This document shows, piece after piece, positions 6,439-13,559 of a DNA stretch of 13,559 nucleotides; positions within the stretch are counted from its first letter, which is position 1; each line of letters starts with the position of its first letter. The notes under the pieces were generated by a model, which saw only the letters and a program-made list of their open reading frames with translations, ran no database searches and had not been told where the DNA came from. The stretch is from Treponema sp. GTDB taxonomy: Bacteria > Spirochaetota > Spirochaetia > Treponematales > Breznakiellaceae. The stretch covers positions 1 through 13,559 of the forward strand of contig JAIRMT010000087.1 in assembly GCA_031258505.1 (NCBI GenBank), written 5' to 3'. The position numbers and the translations under genes were made by a program.

Positions 6439-8151
6439 TCAGGATATGTGCTTTTCACGATTATAATTTTCGACATAGCGCCGGTACTTTGACTCTTCCA
6501 TAAGAGCCGCATGGCTGCCTTCAAGAACGACTTTGCCGTCCTCGAAATAGTAAATATAGTCAAACCGGTTCATATCGGTCATATTGTGGGTTATTTCCAA
6601 GATAGTCAGATCATACCGCTTTTTATAAATCGCGATATTTGCATACATTTGACTACAACCGTTGGCATCCAGCGCGGAAAAAGGCTCATCCATCACCAAA
6701 AGCGATCCCGGTTTTACATGGTATAAACCTCGCGCAAGGGATACGCGCTGCTTCTGACCAGCAGACAACTCATCAGGGCTTTTCGCCTTGAGTTCCTCAT
6801 ACATATCAAATAACCCAACTGTTTTAAGCGCTTCCATATACAACCCGTCATCCATCGCCTTGTCCAATATGATATTTTGGTCAAAATCATCAAAGAGGGT
6901 ACAAGAAGTATCCTCAATATATACAATTTTATTATCTTTCCTGATATCTTGAAACCGCAGCATAGTATACGCATAGTCATTTGCCAGAATAGCGCCGGAA
7001 TCAGGGGATAAAAGATTAAGCAGTAGTTTCATAAATGTTGTTTTTCCACTTCCATTTTCCCCAATAATCGCGTAATGCCTGCCAGAATTAAGCCACAGGT
7101 TAAGATTATCAATAATAAACCGCTCATGATACTTAAACCGTACCTGATCAAAATGGATCGACTGTATGACTTCGGGGGTTATCCGTATATGTTCAGGTAA
7201 ATCATTATCGCCTCCCGAAACCGTTAGAATATCGTTCAGTCGGTCAAATGAAACCTTTGTCTGCTTATATTGAAGCAAAATCATATTAAACCGGGTAAAG
7301 GGAGTCGTTATGCTGTTCAATAATTGCAAAAAGAGCGTTAAAGTTCCAACCGTTATATGCTGGCTCTGGAACAGTACCGCGCCAAGTATGAATACCACCG
7401 TGTATGGAGCTCCCATGCAAATATCGATAACTCCAGAAAACAATGCGTTATATTTTACCTGTTTCTTTTCAAGTTCGTATTTATCGGCGGTAATCTGGTT
7501 AAACTCATGCTTGATTTGTTTTTCCGACGCATAGGTTTTAATCACATTGATCGCCTTAATGATTCGATTTATAATTTTTAACTGACTGTCATTTCTTGTT
7601 AGATACTTTCTGTTTATTATTTCAAGGGAATTCCCAATCTTTCTGCCAATCAAGGTAACCGGCGGAAGTAGCGCTATGATAATAATCCCTAAAACTGGAT
7701 TTGTATAAATCAGGTATGCTGAAGCGAGGAGCATATCAAGAGGTATTCGAATAAGCTGAATACCGTTTCTTATCATATCTGAAACCGAATTTATATCCGT
7801 GGTAAAATTGGTAAGTATTTTTCCCTCTCCCAATTCCGCGACTTTTTGCGCCGAATGTCCCAGCAGAGAGTCTATAAAAAGGTAATTTAATTCAACTGAT
7901 ATTTTTTTAACAAAAAGGTCAATAACTAGGTTTCGCAGCGCGAGGCTGACCCCGCCTGTTATAAGAATAATAATTCCGATAGCAACAACTTTTATGACTG
8001 AAACATCCGCGTTTCCAATAGAATCAAATACATACTTTGAGTATGATGCCCAAACAATTCCCCAAATGCTATAGAGAACCATGGTAAACCCAATGAACAG
8101 AATCCATCTTTTCTTTGTTTTCAAGATTGAAGAAAACATACTCCGTGACAT
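6439..8151 (-). CDS. ABC exporter half-transporter (fused membrane and ATPase domains)
   Basis: Inner-membrane ABC transporter of 570 residues, membrane domain first and ATPase domain second, expected to act as a dimer. Hydrophobic segments lie near residues 16-35, 53-72, 125-165 (two helices around a short turn) and 245-290. The ATPase domain has Walker A GENGSGKTT near 365, signature LSAGQKQRVSLARG near 465, Walker B LLVMDEPFSALD near 487 and the H-loop EITHNM. The position normally held by the Q-loop glutamine appears as glutamate (KIVYIEDTSCTLFD). There is no peptidase domain. AGAGG 7 nt before ATG 8151 supports the start. The gene is clearly more AT-rich than the phosphonate genes: 21 and 20 G/C in 60 at 7501-7560 and 7741-7800, against 32 at 8821-8880 and 29 at 11341-11400. 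That suggests separate acquisition. The substrate is unknown; context suggests a lipid-linked glycan or phosphonolipid. Confidence 0.88.
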   Translation of the reverse strand: MSRSMFSSILKTKKRWILFIGFTMVLYSIWGIVWASYSKYVFDSIGNADVSVIKVVAIGIIILITGGVSLALRNLVIDLFVKKISVELNYLFIDSLLGHSAQKVAELGEGKILTNFTTDINSVSDMIRNGIQLIRIPLDMLLASAYLIYTNPVLGIIIIALLPPVTLIGRKIGNSLEIINRKYLTRNDSQLKIINRIIKAINVIKTYASEKQIKHEFNQITADKYELEKKQVKYNALFSGVIDICMGAPYTVVFILGAVLFQSQHITVGTLTLFLQLLNSITTPFTRFNMILLQYKQTKVSFDRLNDILTVSGGDNDLPEHIRITPEVIQSIHFDQVRFKYHERFIIDNLNLWLNSGRHYAIIGENGSGKTTFMKLLLNLLSPDSGAILANDYAYTMLRFQDIRKDNKIVYIEDTSCTLFDDFDQNIILDKAMDDGLYMEALKTVGLFDMYEELKAKSPDELSAGQKQRVSLARGLYHVKPGSLLVMDEPFSALDANGCSQMYANIAIYKKRYDLTILEITHNMTDMNRFDYIYYFEDGKVVLEGSHAALMEESKYRRYVENYNREKHIS

Positions 8152-8267
8152 AACTTAACCTCTTTGCAATTATAATAAATATTTGCTAATCTTGTTATTT
8201 TCAATAATTGTATATATTTAGAATCACTATATCAGCGCCTATGCTGTCAAACATTCTGTTCACAGCT
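8152..8267. other. AT-rich spacer between pntC and the ABC gene
   Basis: This 116-bp stretch separates pntC from the ABC gene and marks a sharp shift to AT-rich sequence. On the minus strand it has a TTGACA box (8246-8251) and a perfect TATAAT (8169-8174), but they are not spaced as a promoter pair. The TATAAT sits too close to the ribosome binding site (AGAGG, 8159-8163) to serve a normal leader. The ABC gene may have its own start signals here; the evidence is weak. Confidence 0.3.
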
Positions 8268-10115
8268 TCACTTCCAACCAATCGAATCAAGATACTTCCC
8301 CAAAATGCCGGTAAAACGCCGCATTTCATCGCGCTGAATATCCCCGATATTGGCTATACGGAACGTGTTTATCTTCCCCAGCTTCCCCGGATAAATTGTG
8401 AATCCAGCTTTACGGGCAAAATCGTGCAGGGCGTCAAAATTGTATGCCGGCGTTTCTGGATCATGGATCGCTGTAATCAAACGGGACTGGTCCTCCTCTC
8501 TTACCAGCATGTTGAGCTTGTATTTCTTAACCGCCTCTACAAGAATACGCCAACATTCGCTGTACCTCTGGTAACGAGCCTGAACAGTTTCCTGCTTAGT
8601 TTCCAAAATTGCCTGCCTGAGCGCATAAAGCGTCTGTACCGGCGGCGTAAAGCGCATCTGACCAGTTTTCATAAAATAGGCGTACTGGTCGTAGAGGTTG
8701 AGATAGTAATTCCGCATAGGGATAGCGGCGGTTTTTTCCAATTCCTCCTTATTACAAATGACAAAACCTATTCCCGCCATGCCTTGAATGTTCTTGTTGG
8801 ATGTTGAGGCCATGAAATCTATGCCCAGCTTCTTCAAATCCATAGGAATTCCCGCGTACGCGCTCACCGCGTCAACAATCGTTACCATGCCGTATTGTTT
8901 TGCTATGGGACAGATGCGGTCCAGACGATTGAGCAGGCCCGTCGTGGTTTCATGGTAGACAATGCCCAGGTGAGAATAAGCGCCGGAACCCAATTCCGCC
9001 TCAAGTTTTTCCATATCGATTGCTTCATATACAGAACTTTTGAATACCGTACAGGGCAGCTTGTACACCGAGGCAATTTTCGCCATCCGTTCCCCATAAG
9101 AGCCATTATCCACAATCAGGATGCGGCCATTCTCAGGCACACAGGAGGAGAGCATCACCTCGTCTGCGGCAGTTCCAGACCCACCGAACATTACCGTCTT
9201 GTATTCCGCCGGATTCGCAACAAAAGAGCTGAGTTCCTGGCATATCCAGGACATTACCTCGCCAAATTCTTTTTCCCGCGGACAAATATCCGGCGCAACT
9301 TGGGCGTATTTTACCGTATCACTCGTGGTTGCCGGACCAGGATTAAGCAGAACCTCACGCCGGACAGCGCGAAGAGACTCGTTCTCAGCTATACGGGGAA
9401 AAACCTCAGTTTCCGCGCCTCTGAGGTGGTTTTCATCATCCACCTCCCGCCAGGCATAGTATTCGATTTTCCGTACAAAAACAGGAAAATCTTCCGTCCG
9501 CGCCCTCGCCACAGCCGCGATTGCCTGTTCATATTCCAGCATGGGGAGCGTTTCATGATTCAGCGCGGCATACTCAATCATAGCGTGAAGAAAAGGCGCT
9601 GTTAGTTTGGAAATACCAACCAATTCGCCCAACACCGAACCAAGCGCTGCCCTGTTTTTGGAAAGACCGCTGAGAAAATCGCCCTCCATGGTCTCCAGAT
9701 ATACCTCATCTCCAGAATGAGTCGCGCCCGAAGCCAGAATCACGTTGTCATGCGTTTCGTTGCGCAACACATGGAGACCTATGCTGTCGTAAATCAGGTC
9801 TGATTCAAGGAGCAGGAAATCGCCCGTAACAAGAGGCGCGCATACCGCAAGAGTTCCCATGCTGCCCGTAGAAGCATACGCGGCGTTGTACACCGTCTGA
9901 ATCGCCGGATATTTCTCAGCAAGCGCGTCGTACATCTCGCGGCAGTGTCCCGTCCCAATGATGATCTGTTCCACACCCGCGCCGAGCAGCTTTTGTACCG
10001 ACCACTCAACCATAGGTCTGCCGCCAATTTCCAAAAACCCCTTTGGCATTGCCTGAGTTCTATCTTTTAAGCGGGAACCCAGTCCCGCCCCAAGAATAAG
10101 CGCCTGTTTTATCAT
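8268..10115 (-). CDS. pntC: Fused 2-aminoethylphosphonate cytidylyltransferase / AEP transaminase
   Basis: Bifunctional cytoplasmic enzyme of 615 residues matching the PntC architecture described in Treponema denticola. Residues 1-250 are a sugar-phosphate-type nucleotidyltransferase: GAGLGSRL (9-16), MPK (23-25), STGSM (82-86), ESD (104-106, metal aspartate) and EVDDENH (224-230, second metal site). It should form CMP-AEP from CTP and AEP. Residues 255-615 are a class V PLP aminotransferase of the PhnW type: LLNPGPATTSD, MFGGSGTAADE (309-319), HETTTGLLN (388-396), VDAVSAYAG (414-422, with cofactor-binding D415) and STSNKNIQG with probable PLP lysine K441. It interconverts phosphonoacetaldehyde and AEP, in the synthetic direction here given aepX and aepY. 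Its ATG overlaps the aepY stop by 4 nt (10112-10115), and AAGGGG lies 6 nt upstream. Confidence 0.93.
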   Translation of the reverse strand: MIKQALILGAGLGSRLKDRTQAMPKGFLEIGGRPMVEWSVQKLLGAGVEQIIIGTGHCREMYDALAEKYPAIQTVYNAAYASTGSMGTLAVCAPLVTGDFLLLESDLIYDSIGLHVLRNETHDNVILASGATHSGDEVYLETMEGDFLSGLSKNRAALGSVLGELVGISKLTAPFLHAMIEYAALNHETLPMLEYEQAIAAVARARTEDFPVFVRKIEYYAWREVDDENHLRGAETEVFPRIAENESLRAVRREVLLNPGPATTSDTVKYAQVAPDICPREKEFGEVMSWICQELSSFVANPAEYKTVMFGGSGTAADEVMLSSCVPENGRILIVDNGSYGERMAKIASVYKLPCTVFKSSVYEAIDMEKLEAELGSGAYSHLGIVYHETTTGLLNRLDRICPIAKQYGMVTIVDAVSAYAGIPMDLKKLGIDFMASTSNKNIQGMAGIGFVICNKEELEKTAAIPMRNYYLNLYDQYAYFMKTGQMRFTPPVQTLYALRQAILETKQETVQARYQRYSECWRILVEAVKKYKLNMLVREEDQSRLITAIHDPETPAYNFDALHDFARKAGFTIYPGKLGKINTFRIANIGDIQRDEMRRFTGILGKYLDSIGWK

Positions 10116-11239
10116 GAGAGACCCCTTATATAATTCATCAATTCCACCTTATTTTCTTGCGGCGTTGACTTTGGTCGCCCCAAATCTTTCCGCGCGCCTT
10201 TTTTTACCCGAACTTCGATAAACGTAAGCGCATCGAGCTTTGCCTCAAGCGCCGCCCGCAGTTCCGCAACAGTCCGCGCTGAATACACATTGACATACCC
10301 GCAGGCGCGGGCAACACCGGGCAAATCAATATCCAGCGCGATAGTGGGCTGACCGCCCACAGAATCATGCGCGCCGTTATTCAGCACAATATGGCAGAGA
10401 TTGCGCGGCTTTTTGACGCCTATTGCCGCCAGCGTTCCCATGTGCATAAGAACAGCGCCATCCCCATCAAGACAGATAATCGGCAGTTCCGGCTTTTGCA
10501 GCGCAACACCAAGCGCAATACTTGAGGCGTGTCCCATAGAACCAACCGTGAGGAAGTCCCGACCATGACCCTGATTATATTTATCACGAAGCTCGTACAC
10601 TTCCCGTGAAGCCATGCCGGTAGTGGAGATAAAAACGCTTGATTCAGGCGCGGCGCGGAGAATTTGCTCAATCGCCTCTTCCCGGCTCATATCCGCCTCA
10701 ACCGTCTCAGTGTTTTGCAAGGTATAGGGCGCGAAAATGTCTTTTCGTACCACAAAGGCAAAAGGCGACTTGGTTTTCGCCATACGGCGAAAAGCCCTCT
10801 CTATTTGTTCCAACGCTTTATCCTGTTCATCAGAAAGAGCAGCATAATGAATTCCCATATCCTCAAGCAGGATACAGCTTACCTTTCCCTGTTTTATATG
10901 CTGCGGCTCATCGTGTATACCAGGTTGGCCCCGCCAGCCAATAACCAGAATCATCGGAATACTGTACACTTCAGCGTCAGCAAGGGAAAGCAGGGGATTA
11001 GTGGCGTTCCCCAGACCAGAATTCTGCATATACACCAGAGGAATGTTACCACTTGCCAGATGATAACCCACCGCGAGACCTATTGCAGCACCCTCGTTCA
11101 CTGCAATAATGTGCTGCCTAGCCTCTGTATGGTCAGTGATATAGGCGCAGAAACTTTTCAGAAGCGAATCCGGGACACCGGTAAAAAAACTAACCCCTTG
11201 CTTCGCCAATGTTTCGTAAAAAAAACCAGCTTGAATCAT
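10112..11239 (-). CDS. aepY: Phosphonopyruvate decarboxylase (thiamine diphosphate dependent)
   Basis: Cytoplasmic TPP enzyme of 375 residues, usual length for Ppd. It decarboxylates phosphonopyruvate to phosphonoacetaldehyde, pulling the unfavourable PEP mutase step forward. The N-terminal pyrimidine-binding domain has FFTGVPDSLLK (18-28), AVNEGAAIGLAVGYHLASG (46-64) with TPP-activating E49, QNSGLGNATNPLLSLAD (72-88) and WRGQPGIHDEPQH (102-114). The C-terminal diphosphate domain has SMGHASSIALGVAL (234-247) and the TPP/Mg motif starting CLDGDGAVLMHMGTLAAIG (256-274) and ending NNG (287-289). It starts 12 nt after aepX with AGAGG at 7-nt spacing and overlaps pntC by 4 nt, so the three genes form one operon. 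Also called ppd. Sulfopyruvate decarboxylase is the related alternative, but the neighbours exclude it in practice. Confidence 0.94.
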   Translation of the reverse strand: MIQAGFFYETLAKQGVSFFTGVPDSLLKSFCAYITDHTEARQHIIAVNEGAAIGLAVGYHLASGNIPLVYMQNSGLGNATNPLLSLADAEVYSIPMILVIGWRGQPGIHDEPQHIKQGKVSCILLEDMGIHYAALSDEQDKALEQIERAFRRMAKTKSPFAFVVRKDIFAPYTLQNTETVEADMSREEAIEQILRAAPESSVFISTTGMASREVYELRDKYNQGHGRDFLTVGSMGHASSIALGVALQKPELPIICLDGDGAVLMHMGTLAAIGVKKPRNLCHIVLNNGAHDSVGGQPTIALDIDLPGVARACGYVNVYSARTVAELRAALEAKLDALTFIEVRVKKGARKDLGRPKSTPQENKVELMNYIRGLS

Positions 11240-11251
11240 ACCTTATCCTCT

Positions 11252-12547
11252 TTACTTTCCTCCGGGAATCAATTCCAGTATCTGCTTAATCGGCATACAC
11301 AGTGAATCCGCCTCAAGGCAGCGCTCATTTTCAAGTATCGACTTAGCGACATTCATCATCGCGGGATATGATGCGCGCAGCAGGTGATTTGCGTAGATAA
11401 CGATGTTTGCGCCCCAGGAGAGAAGTTCCTTTTCAGTAAACTGATTATAAGTGGTAGGTACCAGCACAATCGGAACGTGAGCATATTCAGCACGGAAAGC
11501 AGTACAAAACGTTTTGATGTCCACGCCTGTTGCTTCTTTACTGTGAATCATAATCCCGTCTGCTCCGGCTTCCGTATATGCGCGCGCTCGTTCCAAAGCA
11601 TCTTCTACAGGGAAGCCCGCGATGAGGCTCTCAAGACGGGCGATGACCATAAAGTCATTTGTAACCTGCGCCCGCTTCCCAGCGCTGACCTTTTGACAGA
11701 AGTCCGTGATTGGGCTGAGTTCCTGGTCAACCTCAGTACCAAACAGGGAGTTCTTCTTCAGCCCCACCTTGTCTTCAATAATTACCGCAGAAACCCCGTT
11801 CCGTTCCAGCGTGCGCACCGTAAAGACGAAATGCTCGCTCTTACCACCAGTATCGCCGTCAAAGATGATAGGCTTAGTGGTACATTCCAGAATGTTGGTC
11901 AAGTCTTGCAGTCTGGTGGTGAGATCAACCGCCTCAATGTCGGGCTTTCCCTTATTGGTAGAGTCGGTGAGGCTAGATGACCATATACCGTCAAAACTGT
12001 GAAGACCATCGGGCTTCGTGATTTCAAGATGTTCGATAATGAGACCCGAAAGCCCTGAATGAGCCTCCATGATACGCGCCAGAGGCTTTGCGTCGAGGAG
12101 GCGGCGGAGAGTTTTAAGCCGGATGTCCGGTGTTGTACCGATAGAACGCACAGCTTCGTTGAGCGCTGAGGAATTAATACCAGACGTATAGGGAATCTCG
12201 ATGACCTGACCGCCGAGTTCTTCCATTGCCGCATACACATCATCCCGTTCTTTTTGCAGGGGGCCGCTTTTCCAGTCGTCCCCGTGTATGATAGCGTCTG
12301 GTTTATACTTCCGCAAGTTTGGTACATAGCTCCACTCTTCCTGCGGCACGACCTGCGAAACGCCCTTGATATTTTCGATGACCTCCTTCCGCTGTTCATA
12401 GGTGAGATAGGGCAGTCGTTTATGAGCCGCAATCGCCTGATCAGTGAGAAGTCCCACCAGCACATCTCCGCGCCTTGCCCCCTCGCGAATGATGTTGATA
12501 ATACCTGGGTGAATGATGTCGCCCCTCATACCAAGATAGATTAGCAT
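11252..12547 (-). CDS. aepX: Phosphoenolpyruvate mutase with N-terminal nucleotidyltransferase-like domain
   Basis: Committed enzyme of phosphonate synthesis: it rearranges phosphoenolpyruvate to phosphonopyruvate, forming the C-P bond. It has 431 residues. Residues 1-130 are a cytidylyltransferase-like Rossmann domain (LIYLGMRGDIIHPGIIN, 2-18; HGDDW, 88-92; GINSSAL, 123-129). Residues 145-431 are the PEP mutase/isocitrate-lyase-type barrel: EAHSGLSGLI (161-170), WSSSL (189-193), DGDTGG (230-235), EDKVGLKKNS (258-267), the hallmark EDK…NS of true PEP mutases, then IARLESLIAG, DGIMIHSK, VPTTYN and YANHLLRAS. The start is set at ATG 12547, where AGGAGG lies 6 nt upstream; a longer frame to 12598 lacks such a site. 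In the N-terminal domain the HxGH nucleotidyltransferase motif reads HPGI, so nucleotidyl transfer may be lost there. Also called pepM. Confidence 0.95.
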   Translation of the reverse strand: MLIYLGMRGDIIHPGIINIIREGARRGDVLVGLLTDQAIAAHKRLPYLTYEQRKEVIENIKGVSQVVPQEEWSYVPNLRKYKPDAIIHGDDWKSGPLQKERDDVYAAMEELGGQVIEIPYTSGINSSALNEAVRSIGTTPDIRLKTLRRLLDAKPLARIMEAHSGLSGLIIEHLEITKPDGLHSFDGIWSSSLTDSTNKGKPDIEAVDLTTRLQDLTNILECTTKPIIFDGDTGGKSEHFVFTVRTLERNGVSAVIIEDKVGLKKNSLFGTEVDQELSPITDFCQKVSAGKRAQVTNDFMVIARLESLIAGFPVEDALERARAYTEAGADGIMIHSKEATGVDIKTFCTAFRAEYAHVPIVLVPTTYNQFTEKELLSWGANIVIYANHLLRASYPAMMNVAKSILENERCLEADSLCMPIKQILELIPGGK

Positions 12548-12560
12548 CTTTTTCCTCCTG

Positions 12561-12857
12561 TTACCTTTTCTTCTCTGCGCTGTACCGGCTGTTCCCAATA
12601 CTTATCAAGGTAAGCATATAATCCTTCATTAGCTTTACAAACTTCCCCTCAAGCCTTCCGTACATGTACGGAGACTTCCCGTACATGTACGGAGACATTC
12701 CGTACATGTACGGAGACTTCCCGTACATGTACGGAGACTTCCCGTACATGTACAGAGACATTCCGTACATGTACAGAGACTTCCCGTACATGTACAGAGA
12801 CTTCCCGTACATGTACAGAGACTTCCCGTACATGTACAGAGACGCTTCAGGCTTCAC
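12561..12857 (-). CDS. Small ORF built from heptapeptide repeats (YMYGKSL/P)
   Basis: A 98-codon frame starts at GTG 12857, overlapping the TGA of the upstream transferase by 4 nt (GTGA, 12854-12857). It ends at TAA 12561-12563, just before the aepX ribosome binding site. It therefore fills the gap exactly as an operon gene would. After MKPEASLY come about eight heptads of MYGKSLY type, with K or M at position 4 and L or P at position 6. A non-repeat tail follows (FVKLMKDYMLTLISIGNS, then RYSAEKKR). There is no signal peptide and no known domain. The 21-bp repeat keeps any frame open on either strand, so the open frame alone is weak proof. It may be a real repeat peptide or a by-product of a DNA repeat. 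Confidence 0.35.
   Translation of the reverse strand: MKPEASLYMYGKSLYMYGKSLYMYGKSLYMYGMSLYMYGKSPYMYGKSPYMYGMSPYMYGKSPYMYGRLEGKFVKLMKDYMLTLISIGNSRYSAEKKR
12660..12848. repeat. 21-bp tandem repeat, nine copies, each with palindrome GTACATGTAC
   Basis: Nine head-to-tail units start at 12660, 12681, 12702, 12723, 12744, 12765, 12786, 12807 and 12828. Each is GTACATGTAC followed by GGAGACTTCCC or a close variant; the last unit decays after GAGAC. Variation is ordered: units 1-4 have GGAGA, units 5-9 have AGAGA, and units 2 and 5 have ACATTCC in place of ACTTCCC. In units 1-4 the palindrome extends to CCGTACATGTACGG. There are no spacers. Twenty-one base pairs is two helical turns, so all nine palindromes face the same side of the DNA. 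It is also seven codons, so the array is open on both strands. Confidence 0.97.
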
Positions 12858-13558
12858 TTTCTTTCTTCTTTCCCTTCCACATGCTTCATCATAAAGTCCG
12901 CGATCCGCTTACCGGCTTTGCCGCGATACTGCCACGCCTCATCTTTTGCCTTCTGTCGTGCAGCTTTGAGTTCCGCGCTGTCCGCCGCGTTTTTTATAAC
13001 ATTGTCTATTGTGGGGAAGAATTCTTCCTTTAACTCAATGCCGATCTTCTCAAGCGTTGTGAATTGCCAAAGTTCTTCCACGGCGTTTTCGCCGAGATCG
13101 TCAGCGTCGTAGGGACGCAGGTCCATACCCTGCTTGACATAAATAATAGGTTTGTCGCACAGAAAAGCGTAATCAAAAATAATTCCAGAGAAGTCGGAAA
13201 TCATAATATCAGCCTTTTTAAGGGAAAAGATGTTTTCCCGCTCATAATCCCACTCAAGATTGGCGCTATTCTTATATTTCGCGGTGAGCGCGTCGAGCAT
13301 TGCCGCTTCTGATTTCTTTGACTGCGGGTGTGGGCGTACAATAATACGCCAGCGGCTTTTTACCAGCGGATCAAGCAGCTTTTCCCCGTAGCGTGAAAGC
13401 AGCGCCGAAGGCCCCCACGACGGTGAAACCAGCACCGTAAACGGATGCTGTTCCTCTTGCGGAATTTGTTTAATTCGTTCAGCATATACATCAAGATATG
13501 GACACCCCACTGTTACCAGTTCTTTTGCCGGTAATCTTCTCTGCTGTTCGAGCGCGCG
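12854..13558 (-). CDS. CDP-glycerol glycerophosphotransferase-like protein (5' end beyond right edge)
   Basis: C-terminal part of a Glyphos_transf-family (TagB/TagF-like) enzyme; this family moves glycerol-phosphate or similar groups from CDP-activated donors to surface polymers. A GTG at 13510 could be taken as the start, but the frame stays open upstream to the edge and reads RALEQQRRLPAKELVTVGCP, which fits the family sequence before GCPYLD, so the gene is partial. Visible landmarks: VTVGCPYLD, VSPSWGPSALLSRYG, WRIIVRPHPQSKKSE (the RPHP histidine), and ADIMISDFSGIIFDYAFL followed by CDKPIIYVKQG. The last part is a basic alpha-helical tail (AARQKAKDEAWQYRGKAGKR). It overlaps the repeat ORF by GTGA. 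Because it lies directly upstream of the CMP-AEP pathway genes, it is the best candidate in view for transferring AEP or glycerol phosphate onto the glycan; that role is inferred. Confidence 0.85.
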   Translation of the reverse strand, partial: RALEQQRRLPAKELVTVGCPYLDVYAERIKQIPQEEQHPFTVLVSPSWGPSALLSRYGEKLLDPLVKSRWRIIVRPHPQSKKSEAAMLDALTAKYKNSANLEWDYERENIFSLKKADIMISDFSGIIFDYAFLCDKPIIYVKQGMDLRPYDADDLGENAVEELWQFTTLEKIGIELKEEFFPTIDNVIKNAADSAELKAARQKAKDEAWQYRGKAGKRIADFMMKHVEGKEERK

Positions 13559-13559
13559 A

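Noticed and set aside
8201..8254. 17-codon minus-strand ORF starting MFDSIG between pntC and the ABC gene
   Set aside because: No ribosome binding site, AT-rich tail, too short; chance is the simplest explanation.
8895..9605. Long plus-strand frame (236 codons) inside pntC
   Set aside because: Antisense to a clearly recognised, motif-complete enzyme gene; its composition has no domain signal.
12660..12848. CRISPR array
   Set aside because: Units are joined directly with no unique spacers, the 21-bp period is far too short, and no cas genes are near.
12664..12894. Plus-strand heptad ORF (YMYGDFP repeats)
   Set aside because: The 21-bp unit is open in this frame on both strands by construction. 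The plus frame opposes the operon direction and runs into the transferase gene.

Overview
The window reads like a surface-polysaccharide locus from a Gram-negative-type, host-associated bacterium. A spirochaete of the Treponema group is the best guess. The guess rests on a fused CMP-AEP cytidylyltransferase/aminotransferase (PntC, characterised in Treponema denticola), outer-membrane barrels with signal peptides, an Rpn-type relic and roughly 45-50% GC. It is an inference, not proof.

Layout, left to right. Positions 1-317 (minus strand) hold the first codons of an unidentified gene and a frameshifted, truncated Rpn-family (PD-(D/E)XK) relic. Positions 548-2179 (minus) and 2351-4072 (plus) are two divergent genes for secreted, probably Wzi-like outer-membrane beta-barrels. 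The spacer between them carries a weak 21-nt periodic repeat. From 4094 to the right edge everything lies on the minus strand and is read right to left: a CDP-glycerol-glycerophosphotransferase-like protein (cut by the right edge), a small ORF made almost wholly of a 21-bp tandem repeat, phosphoenolpyruvate mutase (aepX), phosphonopyruvate decarboxylase (aepY/ppd), PntC, an AT-rich ABC exporter gene, a tiny ORF, and two GT4-type glycosyltransferases joined by a 4-nt overlap.

How the genes work together. AepX turns phosphoenolpyruvate into phosphonopyruvate. AepY decarboxylates this to phosphonoacetaldehyde. The C-terminal half of PntC aminates that to 2-aminoethylphosphonate (AEP), and its N-terminal half activates AEP as CMP-AEP. 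The neighbouring glycerophosphotransferase-like enzyme, the two glycosyltransferases, the ABC exporter and the two barrels fit a model in which AEP decorates an exported glycan or glycolipid. The enzyme that transfers AEP from CMP is not proven by the sequence; the glycerophosphotransferase-like protein is the best candidate in view.

The most unusual non-genic feature is the array at 12660-12848: nine 21-bp units, each with the palindrome GTACATGTAC. It lies between the transferase and aepX and is open in frame on both strands.
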